Positions 27,701 through 34,426 of a DNA stretch of 64,000 nt are shown one piece after another. The translations under genes were made by a program, and so were the position numbers. The notes beneath the pieces are model-generated. The model did not search any database. It worked only from the letters and a program-made list of their open reading frames with translations, and was not told the origin of the DNA. The DNA comes from Azospirillum oleiclasticum (GTDB lineage Bacteria; Pseudomonadota; Alphaproteobacteria; Azospirillales; Azospirillaceae), in assembly GCF_013423485.1 (NCBI RefSeq), contig NZ_JABFFR010000003.1, positions 310,001-374,000 on the forward strand. Direction: 5' to 3'. How positions within the stretch are numbered: the first letter of the stretch is position 1; every line of letters begins with the position of its first letter.

Positions 27701-27942
27701 TGCCGTCGGCGAGCAGCAGCCTGTATTCCGGCTACTCGGAGGGCAACCTGTCCTTCCTGTCGTCGGTGAACTGGGATGATTTCCTGACGGCGATGCGCAC
27801 CTACGGGCGTAGCGGTGCCGGTGCCGAGCTTGTCGCGGAGCTGGACGCGCAGGAACGCGCCCGCGGCATCACCGCCAGCGGGAACCGCTACACCGGCTTC
27901 GATCTGCTGGGCCAGACGGGCGGGATGCTGGCTTCCGCCTGA
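24724..27942 (+). CDS. clostripain (C11) family protease with N-terminal 41-residue repeats and PPC domains
   Basis: 1072 residues, multi-domain. Residues 7-210 are five 41-residue repeats of the form FDxLxYIASYGDLxxAFG...HYIxxGRxEGR. Three pre-peptidase C-terminal (PPC-like) beta domains follow (DTDDYYSFTL, DTNDYYQFTT, DRLDYYRVTT). A cadherin/He_PIG-like module is at ~565-660. The C11 domain from ~670 has its catalytic dyad at His782 (WNHGGG) and Cys824 (GFDTCQQG). No signal peptide is visible. The repeats and PPC domains suggest secretion by another route, possibly type I, as for other repeat proteins of Azospirillum; this is inference. ATG 24724 is chosen over TTG 24715 without strong ribosome-site support. 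Confidence 0.85.
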   Translation: MAVPADFDALRYLASNPDLVNAFGVDVEAAYAHWIHHGRAEGRSLTSFDPLRYIASYGDLAAAFGTNSTAGLLHYLTAGRLEGRSASGFDALQYLASYGDLASAFGANETAAYAHYITNGRLEGRTASFNALQYIASNRDLISAFGTNTTLGYLHYIAHGRLEGRPTTGFDVTAYLTMNTDVEQAFTGNTTQAVLHYIQHGASENRPTSGTDYAGNSTAAARLIGVADEASLAYNDYVGATDTDDYYSFTLTATSNLNLTLQRLSANADVQLLSSTGTVLGSSSNAGTLNETINAYSLTAGSYYVRVQAPTSGGTGYRLALNTTVSASTGSDSAGDTLATARQLGTLNGALPTIQDAIGGSDTNDYYQFTTGGTTNFRLGLSGLSADADVQLLDSSGLALASSTYAGNHAEAIYYNGLDAGTYYVRVYPYAGSTSYSLDLSATAVTGASSADLGGNSFTAASNLGTLGGTAISVQDFVGTSDRLDYYRVTTTATSTFQATLTGMSADADLRLYNSSGVQIASSLNWSYLDDNIRYNNLAAGTYYVLVNQFSGSTNYTLTLQAAGSTAVNEAPRLTGSVSTQSATEGAAFTYQVPSTLFVDPENQGLTYSATQTNGSALPSWLSFNAGTRTFSGTAPSGTADVAVRLTARDPAGASTSADFTVTTPSASSMSTWTVMVYVDADNNLESFGIEDINEMEAAGLPSNVNVVVQMDRIGGYATSNGNWTDTRRGRITSDTNTGLIGSTLTSIGEADMGAGETLTSFINWASGTYQATNYALVIWNHGGGLTGTSWDDTNNSNLTISETTRAIANSNIGRVSMLGFDTCQQGMAEQAIDVRNMTEVLVASSENEPGDGWDYTGWLNRLAANPSATATQLGAAAVSAYDAFYNDSSSTLAATRVSAYDALTTSLNNFVSTVTGSATSADWTAITRARTAARSYGGVDAYRDLGGFMGSVASNASTASIRSAASAVQSAVSNSVIQQVSISGSSGLSIYLPSASSSLYSGYSEGNLSFLSSVNWDDFLTAMRTYGRSGAGAELVAELDAQERARGITASGNRYTGFDLLGQTGGMLASA
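24742..25353 (+). repeat. five 123-bp coding repeats (41 residues each)
   Basis: The units start at residues 7, 48, 89, 129 and 170 of the protease. Conserved positions are F-D, Y, I/L-A-S, D-L, A-F-G, H-Y-I, G-R-x-E-G-R. The last copy is the most diverged (it ends ENRPTSG). The DNA repeats are not identical, so they are old duplications kept at protein level. Confidence 0.85.
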
Positions 27943-27952
27943 CGCGGCGGTC

Positions 27953-28642
27953 TCACCCCCGCGGGTGCAGCAGCCCGTCGCGCAGCTCCAGCACCCGGTC
28001 CATCCGGCCCGCCAGCTCGTGGTTGTGGGTGGCGATCAACGCCGCCACGCGCGAGCGGCGGACGAGGTCGGTCAGCATCGCGAAGACATCGTCGGCCGTG
28101 TGCGGGTCCAGGTTGCCCGTCGGCTCGTCGGCGATCAGCAGCCCCGGCTGGTTGGCGAGCGCGCGGGCGATGGCGACGCGCTGCTGCTCGCCGCCCGACA
28201 GGCGGGCCGGCCGGTGGTCGGCGCGCTTCTCCAACCCCACCGCGGCGAGCAGCGAGCGCGCCCGCTCCGCCGCTTTGGGCTTTGCCACGCCAGCCACCAT
28301 CTGCGGCAGCACGATGTTCTCCAGCGCCGAGAATTCCGGCAACAGATGGTGGAACTGGTAGACGAAGCCGATGGCGCGGCGGCGCAGCTCGGTCCGCTTG
28401 CCGTCGTCGAGCCCCGACGCCTCGACACCGCCGATCCGCACCGAGCCGCCACCCGGTCGCTCCAGCAGACCCGCGATGTGCAGCAGCGTGGATTTGCCAG
28501 CCCCCGAGGGCCCGACCAGCCCGACCAGCTCGCCTGGCCGCACCGCCATCGCCGCACCCCTCAGGATCTCCAGCCGCGTGCCCGCCTGCTCGAAGACGCG
28601 CACGATCCCGTTCAGCTCCAACATCGGTCCATTCCCGTCCAT
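27953..28642 (-). CDS. lolD: lipoprotein-releasing system ATP-binding protein LolD
   Basis: 229 residues with Walker [10 protein letters not shown], the Q-loop region [21 protein letters not shown] typical of LolD, signature [15 protein letters not shown] and Walker [14 protein letters not shown]. LolD powers extraction of outer-membrane lipoproteins from the inner membrane to LolA. It follows lolC by 19 nt on the same strand, forming the LolCD pair. A second in-frame ATG at 28624 is also possible as a start. Confidence 0.9.
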   Translation of the reverse strand: MDGNGPMLELNGIVRVFEQAGTRLEILRGAAMAVRPGELVGLVGPSGAGKSTLLHIAGLLERPGGGSVRIGGVEASGLDDGKRTELRRRAIGFVYQFHHLLPEFSALENIVLPQMVAGVAKPKAAERARSLLAAVGLEKRADHRPARLSGGEQQRVAIARALANQPGLLIADEPTGNLDPHTADDVFAMLTDLVRRSRVAALIATHNHELAGRMDRVLELRDGLLHPRG

Positions 28643-28661
28643 GCCATCACCCGCTGCGGCA

Positions 28662-29909
28662 TCACTCGTAGCGCAGCGCTTCGACCGGGTCGAGCCGGGC
28701 AGCCCGCCAGGACGGGTAGAGCGTCGCGCCGACCGACAGGGCCAGCGCCATCGCCACCACCTGCACCACCTCGCCCCAATCCACCTTGGCCGGCAGTTGC
28801 GACAGGAAATAGATCTCGGCGTTGAACAGGTTGGTGCCGGTCAGCCCCTGGATGAGCTGCCGGATGCCTTCGATGTTCTCGCAGAACAGCACCCCCAGCA
28901 CCAGCCCGGCCAGAGTCCCCACCACGCCGACGGTGGAGCCGGCCAGGAAGAACACCCGCATGATCATGCCGCGGGTGGCGCCCATGGTGCGCAGGATGGC
29001 GATGTCTCGGCCCTTGTCCTTCACCAGCATGATCATGCTGGAGATGATGTTGAAGGCCGCGACCATGATGATCAGCGACAGGATCAGGAACATCACGTTC
29101 CGCTCGACCTGCAAGGCGGTGAAGAAGCTGGCGTTCGACTGCTGCCAGTCGACCACGCGGCCGACGCCCGCCACCTCGGCCGCGATGCGGTCGCGGGCCG
29201 CGGCGATGCGGGTGGGGTCGCTGACGAACACCTCCAGCGAGGTCACGGCCTCCGGCACCCGGAAGAAGAGCTGGGCCTGCTCCAGCGGCATGAAGACGAA
29301 GCTGTTGTCGTACTCGAACATGCCCACGTCGAACACCGCGGCGATGGTGTAGGCGCGCATGCGCGGCACGGTGCCGAAGGCGCTGACATTGCCCTGGGGT
29401 GCTATGAGGGTGAGCTGGTCGCCCACCGACAGCCCCAGCCGCTGCGCCATGCGGATGCCGATGGCGACGCGATCCTCGCCGAAGGCCTCGACCGAGCCGC
29501 GCAGGATGTTGGTGGACAGGGTCGGCCGCTGCCGGAAATCCTCCGGCCGCACCCCGCGCACCAGGGCGCCCGACGCGGTGCCGCGCACGCTGACCAGCGC
29601 CTGCCCCTCCACCGTCGGCGTCACCCCGACCACGCCGGGCACCCGGCGCAGCGCCTCGGCGAGCCCGTCGAAACCGTTCAGCGGCCCGCCGCGCGCGGCG
29701 TAGACGTTCAAATGCCCGTTCAGCCCCAGCACCCGGCCCAGCAGCTCCGCCCGGAAGCCGTTCATGACCGCCATGACGATGATCAGCGTCGCCACCCCCA
29801 GCGCGATGCCGAGCAGCGAGAATCCGGCGATGACCGAAATGAACCCTTCCTGCCGCCGCGCCCGGAGATAGCGCATCGCGACCATGCGTTCGAACGCGGA
29901 GAAGATCAT
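28662..29909 (-). CDS. lolC: lipoprotein-releasing ABC transporter permease LolC/LolE
   Basis: 415 residues with one N-terminal transmembrane segment ([31 protein letters not shown]), a large periplasmic MacB-like domain, and three C-terminal segments ([36 protein letters not shown] is diagnostic). One permease is present rather than the LolC plus LolE pair of enterobacteria, as in most alphaproteobacteria, where a homodimer (LolF type) works with LolD. Confidence 0.9.
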   Translation of the reverse strand: MIFSAFERMVAMRYLRARRQEGFISVIAGFSLLGIALGVATLIIVMAVMNGFRAELLGRVLGLNGHLNVYAARGGPLNGFDGLAEALRRVPGVVGVTPTVEGQALVSVRGTASGALVRGVRPEDFRQRPTLSTNILRGSVEAFGEDRVAIGIRMAQRLGLSVGDQLTLIAPQGNVSAFGTVPRMRAYTIAAVFDVGMFEYDNSFVFMPLEQAQLFFRVPEAVTSLEVFVSDPTRIAAARDRIAAEVAGVGRVVDWQQSNASFFTALQVERNVMFLILSLIIMVAAFNIISSMIMLVKDKGRDIAILRTMGATRGMIMRVFFLAGSTVGVVGTLAGLVLGVLFCENIEGIRQLIQGLTGTNLFNAEIYFLSQLPAKVDWGEVVQVVAMALALSVGATLYPSWRAARLDPVEALRYE

Positions 29910-30021
29910 GGGATGCCCGGCATCGTGCGCGCAAAAGGACGGTGGACCATTCGGCCCACCGTGGCGGAAGATGGGGCGCGTGGCGCCCCGTTCAACGAGC
30001 GTAGGCCAAGCCGCCGGCCGT

Positions 30022-31338
30022 TCACCCGCCGATCAGCCTGGTCAGCGCGAACTCCTCCGACACCTCCTCCTTCTGGCCGGTGGCGCGGCGCTTCAGCTCC
30101 ACGGTGCCGTTCTTCAGCCCGCGCGGGCCGACGACGAGCTGCCAGGGCAGGCCGATCAGGTCCATGTCGGCGAACTTCACGCCCGGCCGCTCGTCGCGGT
30201 CGTCGTACAGCACGTCCAACCCGGCGGCGCGGAGCTTGTGGTAGAGGTCCTGGCACACGGTGTCGGTCTGGCTGTCGCCAGGCTTCAGGTTGACCAGCCC
30301 CACATTGAAGGGCGCCACGCTGTCGGGCCAGATGATGCCGTGATCGTCGTGCGACGCCTCGATGATGGCGCCGGCCAGGCGCGACACGCCGATGCCGTAG
30401 GAGCCCATCTCCGCCAGCACCGGGTTGCCGTCGGGACCGGCCACCACGGCGTTCATCGGCTTGGAGTATTTCGTCCCGAAATAGAAGATGTGTCCGACCT
30501 CGATGCCGCGGGCCGAGACGAGCTGGTCCTCCGGCACCGGGCTCTCGCCCGGAACATGCTTCTCGTCGGTGGCGGCGTAGATGCCGGTGCACTTGTCGAA
30601 GAAGGCCTGCAGGTCGTCTCCATAGCCGGGAGCGTCGGCCAGCACGTCCAGGTTCATCCAGTCGCGGTGGCAGAACACGCCGCTCTCGCCGGTCTCGGCC
30701 AGGATGATGAACTCGTGGCTCAGGTCGCCGCCGATGGGGCCGGTGTCGGCGCGCATCGGAATGGCCTTCAACCCCATCCGCGCAAAGGTGCGCAGATAGG
30801 CCAGGAACATGGTCTGGTAGGAACGACGCGCCCCGGCCGCGTCGATGTCGAAGGAATAGGCGTCCTTCATCAGGAACTCGCGCCCCCGCATCACCCCGAA
30901 GCGCGGCCGGATCTCGTCCCGGAACTTCCACTGGATGTGGTAGAGGTTCAGCGGCAACTGGCGATAGCTGCGCACGAAACCACGGAAGATGTCGGTGACC
31001 ATCTCCTCATTGGTGGGGCCGTAGAGCATGTCGCGGTCGTGACGGTCGGTGATGCGCAGCATCTCCTTGCCGTAATCGTCGTAACGGCCGCTCTCCCGCC
31101 ACAGATCCGCCGACTGGATGGTGGGCATCAGGATTTCCTGTGCGCCGGCGGCATCCTGCTCCTCGCGGACGATCTGCTCGATCTTCTGGAGCACCCGCCA
31201 GCCCAGCGGCAGCCACGCGTAGATACCGGCGCTGGTCTGCCGGATCATGCCCGCACGCAGCATCAGCTTGTGCGACACGATCTGCGCGTCGGCGGGGGAT
31301 TCCTTCAGCGTGGGCATGAAAAAGCTGGACAGCCGCAT
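30022..31338 (-). CDS. proS: prolyl-tRNA synthetase
   Basis: 438 residues. This is the short class II ProRS without the bacterial editing insertion, the form usual in alphaproteobacteria. Motif regions are [26 protein letters not shown], then [59 protein letters not shown], and the C-terminal anticodon-binding domain with [24 protein letters not shown]. It charges tRNA-Pro in the cytoplasm. It lies upstream of lolC in the same orientation, a conserved neighbourhood. Confidence 0.95.
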   Translation of the reverse strand: MRLSSFFMPTLKESPADAQIVSHKLMLRAGMIRQTSAGIYAWLPLGWRVLQKIEQIVREEQDAAGAQEILMPTIQSADLWRESGRYDDYGKEMLRITDRHDRDMLYGPTNEEMVTDIFRGFVRSYRQLPLNLYHIQWKFRDEIRPRFGVMRGREFLMKDAYSFDIDAAGARRSYQTMFLAYLRTFARMGLKAIPMRADTGPIGGDLSHEFIILAETGESGVFCHRDWMNLDVLADAPGYGDDLQAFFDKCTGIYAATDEKHVPGESPVPEDQLVSARGIEVGHIFYFGTKYSKPMNAVVAGPDGNPVLAEMGSYGIGVSRLAGAIIEASHDDHGIIWPDSVAPFNVGLVNLKPGDSQTDTVCQDLYHKLRAAGLDVLYDDRDERPGVKFADMDLIGLPWQLVVGPRGLKNGTVELKRRATGQKEEVSEEFALTRLIGG

Positions 31339-31407
31339 GGCTCTGACTCGCGCGTAAGCGGTTCGGGGAGTGGGACTTTAGGAAGCCGGACCCGGCTTGT
31401 CCACCGC

Positions 31408-31806
31408 TCAGCGCGTGCGGCAGACGGCGTAGAGCTCCGCGCGGGCCGAGGGGCCGACCGGCTGGCCATTGAACAGCACCCGGTCGCCCTGGATGGTGAT
31501 GCGCCCGAACTCGGTGCTGAGCGGCAGCCCCTGCGGAACGGCGAAGCCCATGCGGCGGGCGAAGGCCGCGGTCACCGGCATCTCGAAACGGTCGAGGCCC
31601 GGAAGCGCCCCGCCGGAGCCCGGCAGGTCGGCCGGCGCCACCGGGTTGCCGCGCACATCCACCCCCGGCGTGTACTCCACATCCGGTGCCGGCCGGTGCG
31701 CCGGCAGGTACCGGCACAGCGCCGGGTCGATTCCGGCGGATGGCGCCTGCGCCACGGCCGAGGCGGACGCGACCATGACCAGCACCGCAACCGCAAGCCC
31801 GCGCAT
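31408..31806 (-). CDS. secreted hypothetical protein
   Basis: 132 residues with an N-terminal signal peptide (MRGLAVAVLVMVASASAVAQA, likely cleaved after AQA). The mature part holds two Cys residues (ALCRY and AVCRTR) and a GVDVRGNPVAPADL segment. ATG 31806 is preferred because it starts the signal peptide and has GGGGGA upstream. No family is recognised; periplasmic location is inferred. The gene lies between proS and another hypothetical gene on the same strand. Confidence 0.7.
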   Translation of the reverse strand: MRGLAVAVLVMVASASAVAQAPSAGIDPALCRYLPAHRPAPDVEYTPGVDVRGNPVAPADLPGSGGALPGLDRFEMPVTAAFARRMGFAVPQGLPLSTEFGRITIQGDRVLFNGQPVGPSARAELYAVCRTR

Positions 31807-31820
31807 GGTCGTCCCCCGGT

Positions 31821-32714
31821 TCAGTCGTCCATCTGGAGAGTGTTGGGCATCGATTTCCAGTAAACCGACAGATAGGGCATGCCGCGTTCCGCCTCCTCCT
31901 GCGTCCGGGCGGACTGGCGGATGTATTTCCCGATGAATGTCTTGTTGACATGCTCCAGATCGACCGCAGCCTTCAGCACCAGAAGCTCGCCGACCCGCTC
32001 CGGCAGGTTGTAGTGCCATTTCTGGAGGGCGTCGGAAAGCACACCCGGCTTCGCCTGCTCATGCCCGCTCAGGTAGAATTCCTGGTGATGGTACTGCTTC
32101 AGTTCCTTCATGGCGGCGAACAGGCGCGCCGGCTTGGTGCGCACCAACGACTTGAAGAACCGGACATCCTCATAGAACAGCGGCAGGAAGCCCCGCTTCT
32201 CCGCCAGCCCGGTGAGCATGGCGTAGAGCCCCTCCATCACCACCGTCTCGCCCTCGCCCGCCTCGTCGCGCTTGGCCGGACCCTTGGAGCGCCCGAACAG
32301 CGACTGGAGGAAGCCGCCCTTCTTCTCCTTCGGAGGACCGTTGGCGGCGGCCGCAGCGGCGGCCGTGGTCTTGCGTTCCGCCCACAGCGAATCCCACGCG
32401 AAATCCCACGCCACGAAGACGGCGTTCGACCGGTCGTCCAACACCGTCAGCAGATACTCGCGCCCCTCGCGGGCCCAATCCACATCCCCAAGAATGGCCC
32501 GCACCGGGCGGCGGCTGATCACGATGGGGTAGATCCCGACGCGCAGGATCTCCGTATAGATGTCAACAAAGATCGGTGTCTGCGCGAAAGGCAGGAGTGA
32601 ACAGGGCTGCTCCTCCGGTTGCAGCAGCTCCAAGGTCTTTTTGGTACGCTCCATCAACTCGGTCAGCAGCACCGCCGAGAACTGGTCGAAGCGCTCCTTC
32701 TCGTTCGCGGTCAT
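31821..32714 (-). CDS. conserved hypothetical cytoplasmic protein
   Basis: 297 residues. It has a well-ordered N-terminal half (FDQFSAVLLTELMERTKKTLELL ... VGIYPIVISRRPVRAILGDVDWAREGREYLL) and a low-complexity Ala/Lys-rich linker near residue 115 (TTAAAAAAANGPPKEKKGG). The C-terminal part ends VYWKSMPNTLQMDD. No catalytic motif or membrane segment is recognised. The ATG at 32714 is preferred over an upstream GTG at 32777. Codon use is like the neighbours. Confidence 0.7.
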   Translation of the reverse strand: MTANEKERFDQFSAVLLTELMERTKKTLELLQPEEQPCSLLPFAQTPIFVDIYTEILRVGIYPIVISRRPVRAILGDVDWAREGREYLLTVLDDRSNAVFVAWDFAWDSLWAERKTTAAAAAAANGPPKEKKGGFLQSLFGRSKGPAKRDEAGEGETVVMEGLYAMLTGLAEKRGFLPLFYEDVRFFKSLVRTKPARLFAAMKELKQYHHQEFYLSGHEQAKPGVLSDALQKWHYNLPERVGELLVLKAAVDLEHVNKTFIGKYIRQSARTQEEAERGMPYLSVYWKSMPNTLQMDD

Positions 32715-32945
32715 TGACGCCCCGATCACCGTCCCCCGCCCGCAACCCTGCAGTGGCGAGACTCCCTTGAAATCCACCCGCGGCGCAAGAGCCGTTCCGC
32801 GCCAGTCCTCCGGAATGCGACATTCTACGACGAAATCTTAAAATTTTCCGACATTGGTGAACATACACGCGACAGCGGCGCACTTTTGCCGGGCGACCGA
32901 AAGAAACGGGCGCCGCGCCGGACATCATGCTGCGCCGGCACGCCC

Positions 32946-32984
32946 CAAAAAGAAAGGGACCGCGCAGACGGAGCAGCGCGGCCC
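32946..32984 (-). terminator. intrinsic terminator of the candidate small RNA
   Basis: On the minus strand GGGCCGCGC pairs with GCGCGGTCCC (one bulge) around a 10-nt loop and is followed by TTTCTTTTT. This is a strong rho-independent terminator. Confidence 0.8.
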
Positions 32985-33016
32985 GAGGTTAGGGAGGAAT
33001 CGCCACCAGGCGTCGG

Positions 33017-33035
33017 AAAAGAGGGCAAGCCCTCT
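33017..33035 (-). terminator. short hairpin with T-run downstream of the tag-like gene
   Basis: AGAGGG and CCCTCT form a 6-bp stem with a 4-nt loop, followed on the minus strand by TTTT. It could terminate the transcript of the glycosylase gene, or be the first hairpin of the small RNA. Confidence 0.45.
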
Positions 33036-33087
33036 CAACACGACGAATCTTGATCCGGATTCCGGCACATGGCAAGCCCAAATGTGA

Positions 33088-33117
33088 GGCAACGGATAAC
33101 GTTGCCCTATTTTTTTG
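33088..33117 (+). terminator. plus-strand intrinsic terminator
   Basis: GGCAACG (33088-33094), loop GATAA, CGTTGCC (33100-33106), then CTATTTTTTT. It is a clean rho-independent terminator on the plus strand. Its T-run reads into the last codons (Lys-Lys-stop) of the minus-strand glycosylase gene. No plus-strand gene is known upstream, so it may stop an antisense or small transcript. Confidence 0.65.
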
Positions 33118-33745
33118 CAGTTCTGCCCAGAGACTGGACAACTGCCTTGGACTTGATCGTCCAATTGCTCAAATCGTAATCACCATATCCGGTATACCCA
33201 ACCTTGACCGCGGCCATCCAGGGTGGGTCAAGCGCCGCGACTCCATCCCACACCGGACAGCCGGGGTGGTGGGCGCCGGGCAGATAACCGAGGCTCATCA
33301 GGAACTCGCCGACGATCTCCCCGCCAGTGAAGCGGAAGGTTCCCTTGAACAGCTTGACCCACTCGGGCTTCGTGCGTGGATGGTGGGCGCGCAGCCACGC
33401 CGCGAAGGACCCGTGCGACGCCCGCATTTCCTGAATGCGCCGCGCGTTCGCGATGGCCGCCTCCACCTTCAACCGGTTGCGCACGATGCCGGCGTCGGCC
33501 AGCAGCCGCGCCACATCGTCCGGTCCGAAGGCCGCCACCCGGTCCACGTCGAAGCCGGAGAAGGCCGCCCGGAACGCGTCGCGCTTCTTCAGCACGGTCA
33601 GCCAGGACAGGCCGGCTTGGTTGATCTCCAGCACCAGCCGCTCGAACAGGACGGACTCGTCGTCGGACGGGAAGCCGTACTCCGTCTCGTGGTAAGGGCC
33701 GTGGAAGGAATGGCCGGGCGCCGCCTCGCAATAGGTCGAGGACAT
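33107..33745 (-). CDS. tag: DNA-3-methyladenine glycosylase I
   Basis: 212 residues. The family pattern YHETEYGFPSDDESVLFERLVLEINQAGLSWLTVLKKRDAFRAAFSGFD is clear, including the conserved Glu and the Trp of the base pocket. The N-terminal Cys (STYCEAAPG) may be one of the zinc ligands of Tag; the C-terminal His/Cys pair is HHPGCPVW. The enzyme removes 3-methyladenine from DNA. Its ATG overlaps the stop of the DUF1467 gene by one base, so it may be the last gene of the nuo-birA-coaX-rnj operon. Confidence 0.85.
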   Translation of the reverse strand: MSSTYCEAAPGHSFHGPYHETEYGFPSDDESVLFERLVLEINQAGLSWLTVLKKRDAFRAAFSGFDVDRVAAFGPDDVARLLADAGIVRNRLKVEAAIANARRIQEMRASHGSFAAWLRAHHPRTKPEWVKLFKGTFRFTGGEIVGEFLMSLGYLPGAHHPGCPVWDGVAALDPPWMAAVKVGYTGYGDYDLSNWTIKSKAVVQSLGRTAKK

Positions 33746-33993
33746 CACATGTGCCGGGCCATGTCGCGGAAGGAGATGAGGTCCGACGCCACGACCCCGT
33801 AGATCGCCAACCACACCAGCACCGAAATTCCCGTGGTCACCGCGAACTTCATCAGCATCCGCGGCCGGGCGGGGGCGCTGTCCGCCATCCCCTCCTCCGG
33901 CTGGTCGGGCGGTGTCGCCCCCCAGGGCAGGACGGCGAACAGGATCACCCACCAGGTGATCACGAAGACGGCGATGCCGGACACCCACCCCAT
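33745..33993 (-). CDS. DUF1467 family membrane protein
   Basis: 82 residues with two transmembrane segments (GIAVFVITWWVILFAVLPWG and KFAVTTGISVLVWLAIYGVV) separated by a Pro/Glu-rich loop, the pattern of DUF1467. The family is small, restricted largely to alphaproteobacteria, and usually lies beside the methylmalonyl-CoA epimerase gene, as here (9-nt gap). Its role is unknown. Confidence 0.85.
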   Translation of the reverse strand: MGWVSGIAVFVITWWVILFAVLPWGATPPDQPEEGMADSAPARPRMLMKFAVTTGISVLVWLAIYGVVASDLISFRDMARHM

Positions 33994-34002
33994 GACGATC
34001 CC

Positions 34003-34407
34003 CTACGCCTGCTCCAACTCGACCAGCGTGCCGCAGAAATCCTTGGGGTGCAGGAACAGCACGGGCTTGTCGTGCGCGCCGATCTTCGGCTCGCCGTCGC
34101 CCAACACCCGGGCGCCCTGCGCCTTCATCCGGTCACGCGCGGCCATGATGTCGTCCACCTCGTAGCAGACGTGATGGATGCCGCCCGACGGATTCTTCGC
34201 CAGGAAGGGCGCCACCGGCGAGCGCTCGCCGAAGGGGTGGAGCAGCTCGATCTTCGTGTTGGGAAGCTCGACGAACACAACGGTGACGCCGTGCGGTGCC
34301 AGATCCACCGGCTCCGACACCTTGGCCCCCAGCGTGTCGCGGTACAACGCGGTGGCCGCCGGCAGGTCCGGCACGACGATGGCCACGTGGTTCAGCTTGC
34401 CGATCAT
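34003..34407 (-). CDS. mce: methylmalonyl-CoA epimerase
   Basis: 134 residues of the vicinal oxygen chelate fold. Metal-binding positions are visible in MIGKLNHVAIVV (His7), IELLHPFGE and GGIHHVCYEVDDI, and the C-terminal FCGTLVELEQ supplies the Glu. It interconverts R- and S-methylmalonyl-CoA in propionate metabolism. AAGAGGACAG precedes the ATG. It sits 19 nt after the RNase J gene in the tail of the nuo-linked operon. Confidence 0.9.
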   Translation of the reverse strand: MIGKLNHVAIVVPDLPAATALYRDTLGAKVSEPVDLAPHGVTVVFVELPNTKIELLHPFGERSPVAPFLAKNPSGGIHHVCYEVDDIMAARDRMKAQGARVLGDGEPKIGAHDKPVLFLHPKDFCGTLVELEQA

Positions 34408-34426
34408 GGGACTGTCCTCTTTCAAC

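Larger units (their letters stand above)
32946..33039 (-). ncRNA. candidate small RNA of the MmgR/alpha-r8 (suhB) type
   Basis: On the minus strand the order is: short hairpin AGAGGG/CCCTCT, hairpin CGCC-TGGT-GGCG (33001-33012), a single-stranded TTCCTCCCT (32991-32999), then a GC-rich terminator with a TTTCTTTTT tail. The exposed anti-Shine-Dalgarno-like motif UUCCUCCCU and the two-hairpin layout match, as I recall it, the alphaproteobacterial MmgR/alpha-r8 family, which carries UUUCCUCCCU. A promoter-like TTGCCA-18-AAGATT pair (33070-33075, 33046-33051) would start a ~95-nt transcript. The 5' end is approximate. Confidence 0.6.
32715..33106. other. 392-bp intergenic region with hairpins on both strands
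   Basis: This gap holds no convincing coding sequence. It contains a candidate small RNA on the minus strand with its own terminator, a second short hairpin with T-tract on the minus strand (33017-33035), and a plus-strand intrinsic terminator at its right edge. The left part (32830-32870) is AT-rich and probably carries the promoter of the hypothetical gene starting at 32714. Confidence 0.6.

Noticed and set aside
32990-33020. Possible 5S rRNA fragment because of GCCTGGTGGC
   Set aside because: Only the ten-base string resembles 5S; the conserved loop sequences around it are missing, and the context fits a small RNA with its own terminator.
32925-33164. Open frame of 79 codons on the minus strand in the small-RNA gap
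   Set aside because: It runs through the tag-like gene end, hairpins and terminator, has no ribosome site and looks like translated RNA structure.
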